A stretch of DNA of 64,000 bases from Chryseobacterium oleae. Its GTDB lineage: Bacteria; Bacteroidota; Bacteroidia; Flavobacteriales; Weeksellaceae. The position numbers and the translations under genes were made by a program. The stretch lies in assembly GCF_900115055.1 (NCBI RefSeq), contig NZ_FOVD01000001.1, forward strand, positions 682,001 to 746,000. Reading direction: 5' to 3'. This document shows positions 31,888 to 40,999 of the stretch, piece after piece; the first letter of the stretch is position 1; each line of letters opens with the position of its first letter. Below the pieces are notes generated by a model that saw only the letters and a program-made list of their open reading frames with translations, was not told the DNA's origin and did not search any database.

Positions 31888-34227
31888 ATGCAAAAATTGT
31901 TTTTTAAAACTGCCGCTACGGCCGCTGTCCTCTGTTTCAGCTCCCTGGCCTTTGCGCAGCAAAAATACTCCGTGAGCGGTACCGTGAAAGATCACAAAAA
32001 TGGGGAACTGCTGATCGGGGTAACCGTAAAGGTGAGTGAAGACCCGTCAATTGCAGTGGTTGCCAATGAATACGGCTTTTACTCATTATCCCTTCCTGAG
32101 GGAAGTTATACTCTGATTGTTTCGTATCCCGGTTATAAGGATTTTGAACTGCCTGTGAAGGTGGAACAGAACACGAAACTGGATCTTCCGCTTAATCAGG
32201 AGGAAAAAGGGAGCGAAAAAATAGGAAAAATTGATGAAGTTATTATTTCAGGGGTTAAAAAGGATAAAAACCTTTCTACAGCTCAGATGGGAACTGAAAC
32301 GTTAAGCATCAAGAATATAGAAAAACTACCTGTTTTATTCGGGGAAAAGGATGTAATGAAAACTATTCAGCTTTTACCGGGTATCAAAAGTAATGGTGAA
32401 GGAAGCAGCGGATTCAGTGTAAGAGGCGGTGCTACGGATCAGAACCTGATCTTACTGGATGAGGCGCCTGTTTATAATGCTTCGCACTTACTTGGTTTCT
32501 TCAGTACGTTCAACAGTGATGCCTTGAAAGATGCCAGTATCATCAAAGGAAATAGCCCTGCCCAGTACGGAGGACGTCTTTCTTCTGTGATGGACGTTAA
32601 AATGAAGGACGGAAACAATAAGGATTACAATGTGAATGGAGGCATCGGGCTGATCAGCAGCAGGCTGAGCGTGGAAGGTCCTATTCAAAAGGAAAAATCT
32701 TCATTCATTGTATCAGGAAGAAGAACTTATGCTGACCTTTTTCTTAAAGGAAGTGAGGATTTCAAAGACAGCAAGCTTTATTTCTATGATTTAAATTTAA
32801 AAGCCAATTATCAGATCAATGAAAATAACCGTCTTTATCTTTCGGGATATTTCGGAAGAGACGTTTTGGGCTTAGGGGATACATTTTCTACAGACTGGGG
32901 AAATACAACGGCTACCTTGAGATGGAACAGCATTATCAACAGTAAATTATTCTCCAATACTTCATTTATTTACAGCAATTACAATTATAAAATCAGTCTT
33001 AAAAGTAACGACAATACTTTTGGTTTAGATTCACAAATCGAGGACTGGAACCTTAAGCAGGATTTCACATGGTTTGCCGGAAATAAGCATTCTGTACGTT
33101 TCGGACTACAGTCTATTTACCACACGATTACGCCAAGCAGCGCTTCGGGAACGAGTGTGAGCAGCTTTCCAAGAAATCCGAGAAAATCGTGGGAGAATGC
33201 GGTGTATATCAATGATGATTTTAAAGCCAATGATAAGCTTACGGTTAATTACGGTTTAAGACTTTCTACGTTCAGTGTTTTAGGGGGTGATACTTATAAT
33301 ACTTACGAAGGCGATGTGATTACGGAAAGCCGCTTTTTAGAGAAAGGAAAGTTCGGAAAAACGTATTTCAATCTTGAGCCGAGAGTGACAGCCAACTACC
33401 GTATCAATGAGGTAAGCAGCATCAAGGCAGGATATTCACGAAACACGCAGAATTTACACCTTCTGAGCAACAGCAGCAGCGGAAATCCTACCGACCAGTG
33501 GATCGGAAGCAGCTACAGTGTAAAGCCGGAAATAGCAGATCAGATCAGTGCAGGATACAGCAGAAATTTCAAGAACAATAACTATGAAGTGAATGCTGAG
33601 ATTTATTACAAATCCATGCAGAATCAGATCGACTTTAAAAATGGCGCCCAAATCTCGTTTGACACAGCAGCTGATGTAGAAAGTGAATTACTGTACGGTA
33701 AAGGAAGAGCTTACGGTCTGGAACTGATCGCCAAGAAGAAAAGCGGAAGACTGACCGGATGGATTTCTTACACCCTGTCTAAAACGGAAAGAAAAATAAA
33801 CGGCATCAACGATAATGAGTGGTACAATGCAAGAATGGATAAGACCCATGATCTTTCCATCGTGGCGACCTATGAACTGAGTAAAAAATGGTCTCTATCA
33901 GGATTATTCCTTTACAGCACAGGAAATGCAGTGACATTCCCTACTGCGAAATACGAACTGAACGGACAGACTATATTCCAGTACAGCAGCAGAAATGCGG
34001 ACCGTATGCCAGCGTACCACAGAATGGACCTGAGTGCTACGTATGAGCCGGAATCTACCAAACGTTTCAAAGGATCGTGGTCATTTGGTATTTATAACCT
34101 CTACGGCCGCGAAAACGCCTACACCATTACGTTTGAAGACAATCCGAACAACCCGGGAACCACCCGCGCTATGCAGACTTCACTGTTCCGTTGGGTACCG
34201 AACATCACTTATAATTTCAAATTTTAG
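31888..34227 (+). CDS. TonB-dependent outer-membrane receptor
   Basis: 779 residues. Signal peptide MQKLFFKTAATAAVLCFSSLAFAQQ, then a carboxypeptidase-D-like regulatory domain (~25-105; YSVSGTVKDHKNGELLIGVTV), a plug domain with LPVLFGEKDVMKTIQLLPGI, GFSVRGGATDQNLILLDEAPV and GNSPAQYGGRLSSVMDVKM, and a long beta-barrel ending in aromatic YNFKF. It imports a large substrate across the outer membrane using TonB. It is followed after 3 bases by a DUF4249 lipoprotein gene, the usual pairing in this phylum. The ligand is not known. Confidence 0.9.
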   Translation: MQKLFFKTAATAAVLCFSSLAFAQQKYSVSGTVKDHKNGELLIGVTVKVSEDPSIAVVANEYGFYSLSLPEGSYTLIVSYPGYKDFELPVKVEQNTKLDLPLNQEEKGSEKIGKIDEVIISGVKKDKNLSTAQMGTETLSIKNIEKLPVLFGEKDVMKTIQLLPGIKSNGEGSSGFSVRGGATDQNLILLDEAPVYNASHLLGFFSTFNSDALKDASIIKGNSPAQYGGRLSSVMDVKMKDGNNKDYNVNGGIGLISSRLSVEGPIQKEKSSFIVSGRRTYADLFLKGSEDFKDSKLYFYDLNLKANYQINENNRLYLSGYFGRDVLGLGDTFSTDWGNTTATLRWNSIINSKLFSNTSFIYSNYNYKISLKSNDNTFGLDSQIEDWNLKQDFTWFAGNKHSVRFGLQSIYHTITPSSASGTSVSSFPRNPRKSWENAVYINDDFKANDKLTVNYGLRLSTFSVLGGDTYNTYEGDVITESRFLEKGKFGKTYFNLEPRVTANYRINEVSSIKAGYSRNTQNLHLLSNSSSGNPTDQWIGSSYSVKPEIADQISAGYSRNFKNNNYEVNAEIYYKSMQNQIDFKNGAQISFDTAADVESELLYGKGRAYGLELIAKKKSGRLTGWISYTLSKTERKINGINDNEWYNARMDKTHDLSIVATYELSKKWSLSGLFLYSTGNAVTFPTAKYELNGQTIFQYSSRNADRMPAYHRMDLSATYEPESTKRFKGSWSFGIYNLYGRENAYTITFEDNPNNPGTTRAMQTSLFRWVPNITYNFKF

Positions 34228-34230
34228 ATC

Positions 34231-35040
34231 ATGAAGAATATTATTTTTATCATATTGTCCCTGTTTATAGTAACTTCTTGTGAAAAGGAGATTGATCTGG
34301 ACCTGGACGACAAGAGCGGAAACATCGTCATAGAAGGTAATATCACGAACGAGGCCGGACCTTATTTTGTAAGAATAACGAAGTCGGTGGCATTTACACA
34401 AAACAACCAATATCCGGCAGTTACCGGTGCCTTAGTTATTTTAAGCGATAATACCGGACAAACGGAAACCTTACAATACGTAGGTGACGGAAAGTATAAA
34501 ACCACCACTTTTACAGGCGTAACAGGACGTACCTATACGCTGAAAATTCAGGCTGAAGGAAAAGAATACACGGCTCAAAGCACGATGCCTGAAGTAGTGA
34601 ATTTTGATGGTCTGACTCAGGATTCGTTTAATTTCGGAGGTGAAACTACCTACACCCTTTTACCTGTTTTTACAGATCCGATTGCATTGGGAAACCGTTA
34701 CCTTTTCAATTTTACGGTCAATAATATGACGAAAAAGACCTTTGAGGTATTTTCAGATAATATCAATAACGGAATGGTGAATCAGAGACCTCTTTTCCTT
34801 CCGAATGAGGACGATGACAAAGATCCTACTGACCACAAAGTAGTGCCTGGAGATAGTATTTATGTAGAAATGCAGTCCATCGACCATAATATCTTCACTT
34901 ATTATTCTGCTTTACTGCAGATCACAGACGACGGAGGAGCTGGTGTAACGCCTTCCAATCCTCCAAGCAATATCAACAATGGTGCTTTGGGATATTTCTC
35001 AGCGCATACGACACAGAAAAAGACATTTGTGATTCAATAG
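34231..35040 (+). CDS. DUF4249 lipoprotein paired with TonB receptor
   Basis: 269 residues. Lipoprotein signal MKNIIFIILSLFIVTSC with the lipobox cysteine at residue 17. The DUF4249 pattern is visible: EKEIDLDLDDKSGNIVIEGNITNEAGPY, ALVILSDNTGQTETL and GRTYTLKI. Such proteins sit at the outer membrane beside the TonB receptor and are thought to help in substrate capture. Starts 3 bases after the receptor stop, so co-transcribed. Ligand not known. Confidence 0.85.
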   Translation: MKNIIFIILSLFIVTSCEKEIDLDLDDKSGNIVIEGNITNEAGPYFVRITKSVAFTQNNQYPAVTGALVILSDNTGQTETLQYVGDGKYKTTTFTGVTGRTYTLKIQAEGKEYTAQSTMPEVVNFDGLTQDSFNFGGETTYTLLPVFTDPIALGNRYLFNFTVNNMTKKTFEVFSDNINNGMVNQRPLFLPNEDDDKDPTDHKVVPGDSIYVEMQSIDHNIFTYYSALLQITDDGGAGVTPSNPPSNINNGALGYFSAHTTQKKTFVIQ

Positions 35041-35057
35041 ATTGCAATGACTTAAAT

Positions 35058-35094
35058 AAAAAAGGCTATTCCAGATGTTGGGATAGCCTTTTTC
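35058..35094. terminator. Bidirectional terminator between TonB and T6SS operons
   Basis: Stem GGCTATTCC / GGGATAGCC (one G-T pair) flanked by A-run on the left and T-run on the right, so it terminates both the plus-strand DUF4249 operon and the minus-strand T6SS island. Confidence 0.85.
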
Positions 35095-35157
35095 GTACGT
35101 TCTTTCAGGACATCAATTCACTGTAGCAGCTTACCTGAACTTTTTTATAATCGTAAT

Positions 35158-36102
35158 TTATTTTGATGACTTTAATTTTGAAATACTCCCTGATGTCAGA
35201 ATAAATTCTTTTGAAGGGAAACTTTTACAGGAAATCGGCTTGGTTTCATATCTGCTTTCTTTACCCAGTCCCACCTGAAGTGATGTTACTTTTTCCGCAT
35301 AAGTCTTTTTATTAGGGTCTATCAGAATTTCACGGTCAGTAATAAGTCTGCTTTCAATGTTGGTATGCTTTGTATATTTAAAAATTCCTTTAGATGAAGA
35401 AACCAGTTTTTTCTCTATTTCCTGATCTCCTTCTTTAGATTCTTTTAAGATATATTTCGGAATCCCTGCTTCATTATATAAAAACTTTATATTCCATTGA
35501 TCCAGATAGTCACTTGCCTGTGTTCTGTAAGATTCCATATACCCTTTTAGTATTTTAAAATCTTTATGTTTATATTTTTCATAGGATGAAATGTATTTTA
35601 AATCATCAAGATTATAGCCTGGTAAAAAGTCTTCTAAAAAGTCAATCAGATCGGGAATATTTAAATTGTCACCAATGCTTTTACGGATATATTTATAATA
35701 AAAATCATTTAAGTAAAAGACATCTTTTTCCCCAATTAACACGGATTTATCATCATCTTTGAATGCAATATTAAGTTTTGTAGTGTAACTTTCATTTTTA
35801 TAATTTAACGAAAGAACATTCTGATTTCTGGTTAAAGTACATAAATTGGGAACTTTTTTTTCTGATACCGGAGAGTCATTGAAATCATACAAAGATATAC
35901 TGTCTTTTTTTGTATTGAGTATGTAAATTAAGGTGTTGGTACTTATTTTATCTTTCTTATCTATTCTCCGGTCATCCACATATTCTCCCTTGTCAATGGT
36001 TTTATTAACGATGTAAGTTATGGTATATGGTTTGGGTGCCTGTGCAAAAATTTTTACAGGGACGGTCAGTAGAATGAGTAATAAATAGGTTAAGTTTTTC
36101 AT
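35158..36102 (-). CDS. Secreted protein, candidate immunity protein of T6SS island
   Basis: 314 residues. Signal peptide MKNLTYLLLILLTVPVKIFAQ with a likely cleavage after Ala20/Gln21. The rest is a lysine-rich beta/alpha domain (PYTITYIVNKTIDKGEYVDD, LNTKKDSISLYDFN) with no recognised family. It starts 3 bases after the stop of the DUF4280 gene and is the last gene of the island. Its periplasmic location and position right after a candidate effector make it the likely immunity protein, but this is inference. It could also be an unrelated DUF-class periplasmic protein. Confidence 0.65.
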   Translation of the reverse strand: MKNLTYLLLILLTVPVKIFAQAPKPYTITYIVNKTIDKGEYVDDRRIDKKDKISTNTLIYILNTKKDSISLYDFNDSPVSEKKVPNLCTLTRNQNVLSLNYKNESYTTKLNIAFKDDDKSVLIGEKDVFYLNDFYYKYIRKSIGDNLNIPDLIDFLEDFLPGYNLDDLKYISSYEKYKHKDFKILKGYMESYRTQASDYLDQWNIKFLYNEAGIPKYILKESKEGDQEIEKKLVSSSKGIFKYTKHTNIESRLITDREILIDPNKKTYAEKVTSLQVGLGKESRYETKPISCKSFPSKEFILTSGSISKLKSSK

Positions 36103-36105
36103 TGA

Positions 36106-37476
36106 TTAAACTTTTATTTTTTTCCAAAATATCGTGTATCCGGCAACACGCGTTGCTTCTAAGCCAAAAGATTGCTTCGTTGCATTCTTAAAGTAAAAAT
36201 CACCTGTGGTCCAATAGTCTGTTTTTGCAAAATCAGCATTTGGAAGCGCGTATACTGCTTTATTTTTTTCTTTCACGGTTTTATGTGTATGAACTCCTTT
36301 ATCACAGCCCTCATCATGAACTGAGGTGTATGCAAGAGTTGAGCCTCTTCTTCCCGTTACCTTAGCTACAAAGGAATCATATAAGCTCTTGCTTATTTTT
36401 ACGGAATCATATTCATCAAATTTATTATGACCATATTTTGTTTTACTGTCGGGTTTTAAGTCGGTATCAATACCCCACGCCAAAAAGTCTTCACCGTCCC
36501 ATTGGGTTGCATTATCCGTAGGATCAGTTTTCACATCATCCACATCCCTTAAAAGAGCATCAATGGCGCCTGCTCTGGAATGCAAAGATATGGTGTCTTT
36601 TTCCGTAGTCTTCATCTCAACCTTATCTTTAGCTTCTACACTGGAATAGCTGGAATTTAATAACTGAAACATTGTTTTTCCAACTCTTTTTGCTTCGTTA
36701 TAATTGGTATGGGCTATATACAGATACTCTTCTTTTTCCGTTGATAAGCCTTCGTGCTTAATAATGTTACATACTTTCTGAAACTCGCTGTGGACAATGT
36801 TCAGCTTTTTAGGGCTCTTATAAATATCTTCTTCTGCTCCTTTTCCTTCGCAGGCATATACATCTGTTTCATTTCCTTTTTTCTGGCCTTTTACGCTACC
36901 TTCATAAGTTCCGTTATAGTTATAGAAGTTACCGTTTATTTTTTCTTTCGATTCAGGCACTGGTGCTCCCGCTGCATCAATGGTCTCAGGCTGATGAACC
37001 TGCCCACTGTCGGTAATGGTAATATTCACCCCTCCGTAGGTGCAGGGAATGGTGCTTTTCTGCAACAGTACAAATTGATCCTGGGACAAATATGTACCCA
37101 CATCCTGCCAGTCTCTTACATTCATAACAGAAGCACAAGGCGCCGCCATTTGTGGACTTTTTTTGCAGGTTCCCGTAAAAACAAGACTTTTAGGTCCTCT
37201 CTCTTTTATCGTTGCCGTTTTCTTTTCCTGTATGGTGGGAGTATCAAGATTGACCTTCATGATTCCTTTGGGAATGGTGCACAGCAAACACTCCAAAGTA
37301 GCGGTATCTATAACCACTTTCAGTCCGGCTTCCGTTTTATCCTTTTCCTCATTTTCAGCACGCTTTTCCTCCATTTTCTGGCTATTGGCAGCTTTTACCT
37401 GATCGCTATCCTGTTCTGCAACCTGATTTTGAGTCTCCGGAATGGCAGTTTCTGTATCTTTATCTAACCTATCCAT
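36106..37476 (-). CDS. DUF4280 (PAAR-like) T6SS effector with unassigned C-terminal domain
   Basis: 456 residues. Residues 1-50 are charged and disordered. Residues ~50-160 match DUF4280, a PAAR-like spike-tip domain (LECLLCTIPKGIMKVNL, then ATIKERGPKS, MAAPCASVMNV and STIPCTYGGVNITITDSGQ). A linker NFYNYNGTYEGSVKG ... DVYACEGK leads to a ~235-residue C-terminal domain (~222-456) that contains FQKVCNIIKHEG (~232-243), EYLYIAHTNYNEAK and ATQWDGEDFLAWGID. The IIKHEG glutamate and the AHTNYNEA block recall peptidoglycan hydrolases, but no family is certain. The gene overlaps the upstream small gene by 13 bases. Confidence 0.8.
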   Translation of the reverse strand: MDRLDKDTETAIPETQNQVAEQDSDQVKAANSQKMEEKRAENEEKDKTEAGLKVVIDTATLECLLCTIPKGIMKVNLDTPTIQEKKTATIKERGPKSLVFTGTCKKSPQMAAPCASVMNVRDWQDVGTYLSQDQFVLLQKSTIPCTYGGVNITITDSGQVHQPETIDAAGAPVPESKEKINGNFYNYNGTYEGSVKGQKKGNETDVYACEGKGAEEDIYKSPKKLNIVHSEFQKVCNIIKHEGLSTEKEEYLYIAHTNYNEAKRVGKTMFQLLNSSYSSVEAKDKVEMKTTEKDTISLHSRAGAIDALLRDVDDVKTDPTDNATQWDGEDFLAWGIDTDLKPDSKTKYGHNKFDEYDSVKISKSLYDSFVAKVTGRRGSTLAYTSVHDEGCDKGVHTHKTVKEKNKAVYALPNADFAKTDYWTTGDFYFKNATKQSFGLEATRVAGYTIFWKKIKV

Positions 37477-38168
37477 AGTAATGAATGTTTTAAATGAGTA
37501 TGATTTTTCATGATTTCCATGAAGCCTTCTTCATTGTGGCCTTCTCTGAATACATATAATCCTCTGAAATGGTCAATCCCGGCTGGCTCCGGATCTTCAG
37601 CAACAGTTGTTAGAATTATTTTATCACCATCTTTCCCGGGAGTAATAGTTTCTGTCAACCCTTCAGAAGACAGTCTTTTTATTTTTGTATCTAATGGCTG
37701 CAATAAGCCATTGAAAAGCAGTCCAAACATATTGTAACCACCCAGAAAATCGATCAGCCGGCTTTCCTCTTCAAGTACAAAGCTTATCTGACTGAAGTAA
37801 TGATCTATGGCTTCACCTTCATGGTTTTCCGAAAGTTTGGCAGCTAATTTCATCCACCTTAAGCGAAGAAAATCAATGTTATTAATTCCAGTAATGTTTC
37901 CATCCTGATCAACTGTTAGTTCCAGCTCATCAAACAAATAACTGATTTGTTTTAAAAATTTCCCTATTGCATTATCATCGTTCGAAAAATTGAAATCAAC
38001 CACTAAAACATGATATTTGAAATACTCTTTTTCATTTCCCAAATAATAAACCTCAGCTATTCTCACATAACTTTTTTCCGTACGGTAAGAAGTGTCTGGA
38101 TTAGAAACAACTACCGTTTCCAATCTATACGTTTTGCTGAAATTCTTTAAAGGATGTTCCAATATCAA
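37464..38168 (-). CDS. Hypothetical T6SS-island protein, possible effector adaptor
   Basis: 234 residues, cytoplasmic, no signal peptide. Globular with beta strands (YHVLVVDFNFSNDD, VVVSNPDTSYRTEKSYVRI). No family recognised. Its stop codon overlaps the DUF4280 effector start by 13 bases and it follows the DUF2235 effector by 12 bases, so it is translated together with the effectors. In such positions many T6SS islands encode a chaperone/adaptor that loads an effector on VgrG; that role is inferred from place and size alone. Confidence 0.6.
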   Translation of the reverse strand: MILEHPLKNFSKTYRLETVVVSNPDTSYRTEKSYVRIAEVYYLGNEKEYFKYHVLVVDFNFSNDDNAIGKFLKQISYLFDELELTVDQDGNITGINNIDFLRLRWMKLAAKLSENHEGEAIDHYFSQISFVLEEESRLIDFLGGYNMFGLLFNGLLQPLDTKIKRLSSEGLTETITPGKDGDKIILTTVAEDPEPAGIDHFRGLYVFREGHNEEGFMEIMKNHTHLKHSLLWIG

Positions 38169-38180
38169 TTTATTTCTGGT

Positions 38181-39809
38181 TTAAAATTCCTTTCTCTTCC
38201 GATCATCATTGGGTGAATAGGCAAGAGTATCCATTAACGTATTAATTTTTGCCGATCTGTGAAGGTATTTATTTTTCAATTTTCTGAGAAGATAATCAGA
38301 TTTATATGCTGTAACCACTACTTCTTCCAATTGTATTGCAGGAACTGCACGGTCTGCAGCAGTAGCGACAGGAACCTCTACATTGCTGTCTGCTTCCGGT
38401 TCTTCTTCGTTTTTAAAATTTCCTTTAAGTGTCCATTTTTCATTCTTTTCTATGATGTGCTCTTTCATATACGCTTTCACTTCATCTAAGAATGTATCAT
38501 TCAAAGCATAATCTGCCATTATTTTTGAATAGAACAGGCAGTTATCTTCTTCATTAACAAGGGGCAAAGCATAGTCACACATAAAATGAAGTGGTATAAA
38601 GCTATATCCTCTATACAGATAGCGGGTTCCGGTGAGTGTATATTTCCAATGTGCTTCAATAGCTAATTGATCTTTTTTGAACCAGCCCTGCTCGATGAGT
38701 TCATCCCTAAAAGCATCCAGTGATCCTGAAAAATAAGCCTTTTCAAGCCAGACATATTCTCTTTCCGTCACTCCTTCTACAGGATCCGGCTGATAGCCGC
38801 TTTGACTGAGCTCCGCTGAGGACATGACATCATGGTTATAACTTCCTCCCACATCACTGTGTACTCCCGGAAAATTCCTTTCAATTCCTGTTTTGAGATC
38901 TACATCCACAAATCTTGTCAGGGAAAAGTTTTTCCGGTGTTCGTCAGCCGCTGTAAAATGTACTGCCTTTCTTGGGGAACCCAGCTGATGCAGGTGAAGC
39001 TCGCCCACTTTCTTCTCGAAACTTGGAATAAGAAGACAGGTAGGATCATAAGAAGCTACCGTATCATAAATCCCTATAAATCGAACTTTAACACTCATGG
39101 AATCTACCAGTTCACGGGCTAATCCCGCCTGCAAAAGCGCAGTACCGAAATGGCCAAATTCAGGGAGTTTGCCATCTTTCACCCAGGATTTATCTATGGA
39201 CATAAATTCAGTGGTCTCATGGTCTACATCAATTCTTGATGCACCCTGTACAGGTGGATAATAAGCTTTTGGCGGATATGCTTCCTTTTGTAGATTATAG
39301 GCAAAATTTCTCGCTGCCGCTGCACCACGGCTAAATCCAAAAATATCAACCGTTAAAATGATATTATCAATATCATCCTTAGACTTGTCTTTTTTATCTT
39401 TCACATGTACTGCAAGGGTTTTACATCCATTTCTTACCTTTCCTACAACTCCTGTTTTTCCACGCCCGTATTTAAAACCTCCTCCTTCATCATCTGCCTT
39501 ATCAATAGTGGCAATACCTTCAACGTAAAATGAATAGACATCTTTTTTTGTACACATATACTTTCTGGCAACGTTGGTAAAATCATTACCAAAACTATTG
39601 TCATCCTTAGCATATTTTTCAAAAATCTTTCTTTCTTCTTCCGATGCTGAAATATTACGAAACTCTCCTTTGCCTTGAACCTTTTTACGTATCTCGGTAT
39701 TTTTCAGATTATTTCTGGTTCCATCGAAGAATATTCCACAGGTAATATTTAAAGTTCCCGGCGGATCTGGCAACGGATTGCCCGTATTGTAAACAAAGGT
39801 TTTACCCAT
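38181..39809 (-). CDS. DUF2235 T6SS phospholipase-type effector (alpha/beta hydrolase)
   Basis: 542 residues. The DUF2235 (Tle1-like) hydrolase pattern is complete: NITCGIFFDGTRNN (~21-34), the nucleophile elbow GFSRGAA with Ser160, IGIYDTVAS with Asp249, and GVHSDVGGSY with His317. These would form the Ser-Asp-His triad. A basic C-terminal tail follows (LLRKLKNKYLHRSAKINTL). In T6SS, DUF2235 enzymes attack phospholipids of target cells. It sits between the DUF2931 lipoprotein (2 bases upstream) and the small partner gene (12 bases downstream). The DUF2931 lipoprotein is the natural immunity candidate. Confidence 0.85.
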   Translation of the reverse strand: MGKTFVYNTGNPLPDPPGTLNITCGIFFDGTRNNLKNTEIRKKVQGKGEFRNISASEEERKIFEKYAKDDNSFGNDFTNVARKYMCTKKDVYSFYVEGIATIDKADDEGGGFKYGRGKTGVVGKVRNGCKTLAVHVKDKKDKSKDDIDNIILTVDIFGFSRGAAAARNFAYNLQKEAYPPKAYYPPVQGASRIDVDHETTEFMSIDKSWVKDGKLPEFGHFGTALLQAGLARELVDSMSVKVRFIGIYDTVASYDPTCLLIPSFEKKVGELHLHQLGSPRKAVHFTAADEHRKNFSLTRFVDVDLKTGIERNFPGVHSDVGGSYNHDVMSSAELSQSGYQPDPVEGVTEREYVWLEKAYFSGSLDAFRDELIEQGWFKKDQLAIEAHWKYTLTGTRYLYRGYSFIPLHFMCDYALPLVNEEDNCLFYSKIMADYALNDTFLDEVKAYMKEHIIEKNEKWTLKGNFKNEEEPEADSNVEVPVATAADRAVPAIQLEEVVVTAYKSDYLLRKLKNKYLHRSAKINTLMDTLAYSPNDDRKRKEF

Positions 39810-39811
39810 GG

Positions 39812-40933
39812 CTAGTCTTTGTATTTAGTTTTACGTACCATAATTTTACTGTTTTTCAACCAGACTTGTTGGTCACCCTTCACTAATTTTACAGAAGCAG
39901 AGGTTTTAGGAATATTAACCGTAATCTTTAATTCGATTTTAGCCTTATGATCGTCGGAAGAAATTTCCTTAAAGGCAGGAAGAATTTCCTTTTCATCAAA
40001 TTCAATATTACCAACATATCTGTATCCATCGGCACCGTCTATCCATAAAATTTTAATATCATTCGGGACAGCTTTTTCTTTAGGAGTGTTCCATTTTAAT
40101 TCATTGGGAATAATATTACTGTACTTTTCCAATTGGGTGTCTCCAAAGGTCATTTCCATTTCACCATTATAATGAAACCAGGTTACTTCCTTTGTTTTAC
40201 CGTTATCAGGCAGTTCAATTTGTAGATTCCAATTGTATTTATCTCTATAACTGTCCCACAATCCGTAAGGAATTGGCTTGCCTTCGTTTGCCTTGACTAC
40301 TTCCGCCGGAACAATTCCAAATTCATGTATAATTTTACGTTGGTATTCAGCATCAAACATATTTTTCTGAGGTCCCGGGCTCAAAGCATCTATTTCAGAC
40401 TGCGGTATGACGATCTTCTTGCTCTGATATCTTCCTATTTCCACCTGTCTTCCCGGTCCGGAAAGCCAAAGCACAACCACTCCACCCGGTGCAAAACCTA
40501 CAATAATCTTGTCATAATTTTCTTTCCTTGGATTTGGATTGTCTCCACTGGAAGGGGTATAATAGCCGTTTTTAAAAAGATCGGTCATTTTCCCGTTATC
40601 CAGATCGGTGTCGATCTCATAAAATATTTTCTCAGCATAAGAAACCCAAATCACATGAAGATGATTGGGAATGCTTTTTTCTCCATTGCTCATTCCTCTG
40701 TTGGCATCTCCCCATATTCCGCCTGTCGTTCCACTAAACAAACTTGTAAAGTCTCCATCGGCAGATTCAAATCCTCCACGATACACATCAACAGGGTAAC
40801 CTAAAGGCGCCGAAGTGGCATCCAACCATTCATATTTTGTCATAGCTTTTGTTTTTTGATGCTCTTTCTTTTCCTGACACGAGATCTGAATGAAGAATAA
40901 TAAGCTTAATAAATATTGTATTGATTTGTTCAT
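39812..40933 (-). CDS. DUF2931 lipoprotein, probable immunity protein for the DUF2235 effector
   Basis: 373 residues. Lipoprotein signal MNKSIQYLLSLLFFIQISC with the lipobox cysteine at residue 19. The DUF2931 pattern is present: KYEWLDATSAPLGYPVDVYRGGF, HLHVIWVSYAEKIFYEIDTDL and VGFAPGGVVVLWLSGPGRQVEIG. Proteins of this family are periplasm- or membrane-anchored and are repeatedly found next to DUF2235 lipase effectors, where they probably neutralise the enzyme. The gene starts 66 bases after vgrG and ends 2 bases before the effector. Confidence 0.75.
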   Translation of the reverse strand: MNKSIQYLLSLLFFIQISCQEKKEHQKTKAMTKYEWLDATSAPLGYPVDVYRGGFESADGDFTSLFSGTTGGIWGDANRGMSNGEKSIPNHLHVIWVSYAEKIFYEIDTDLDNGKMTDLFKNGYYTPSSGDNPNPRKENYDKIIVGFAPGGVVVLWLSGPGRQVEIGRYQSKKIVIPQSEIDALSPGPQKNMFDAEYQRKIIHEFGIVPAEVVKANEGKPIPYGLWDSYRDKYNWNLQIELPDNGKTKEVTWFHYNGEMEMTFGDTQLEKYSNIIPNELKWNTPKEKAVPNDIKILWIDGADGYRYVGNIEFDEKEILPAFKEISSDDHKAKIELKITVNIPKTSASVKLVKGDQQVWLKNSKIMVRKTKYKD

Positions 40934-40999
40934 TGTTTAGGAAAATTACTCTTTTACACAGTCATACATTTGATTGATCAAACATTAGTGATCATCAAT

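Noticed and set aside
36754..37467. Plus-strand frame of 237 codons opposite the DUF4280 gene
   Set aside because: Shadow of the effector gene; its translation is rich in Phe, Ser and Cys without any family motif.
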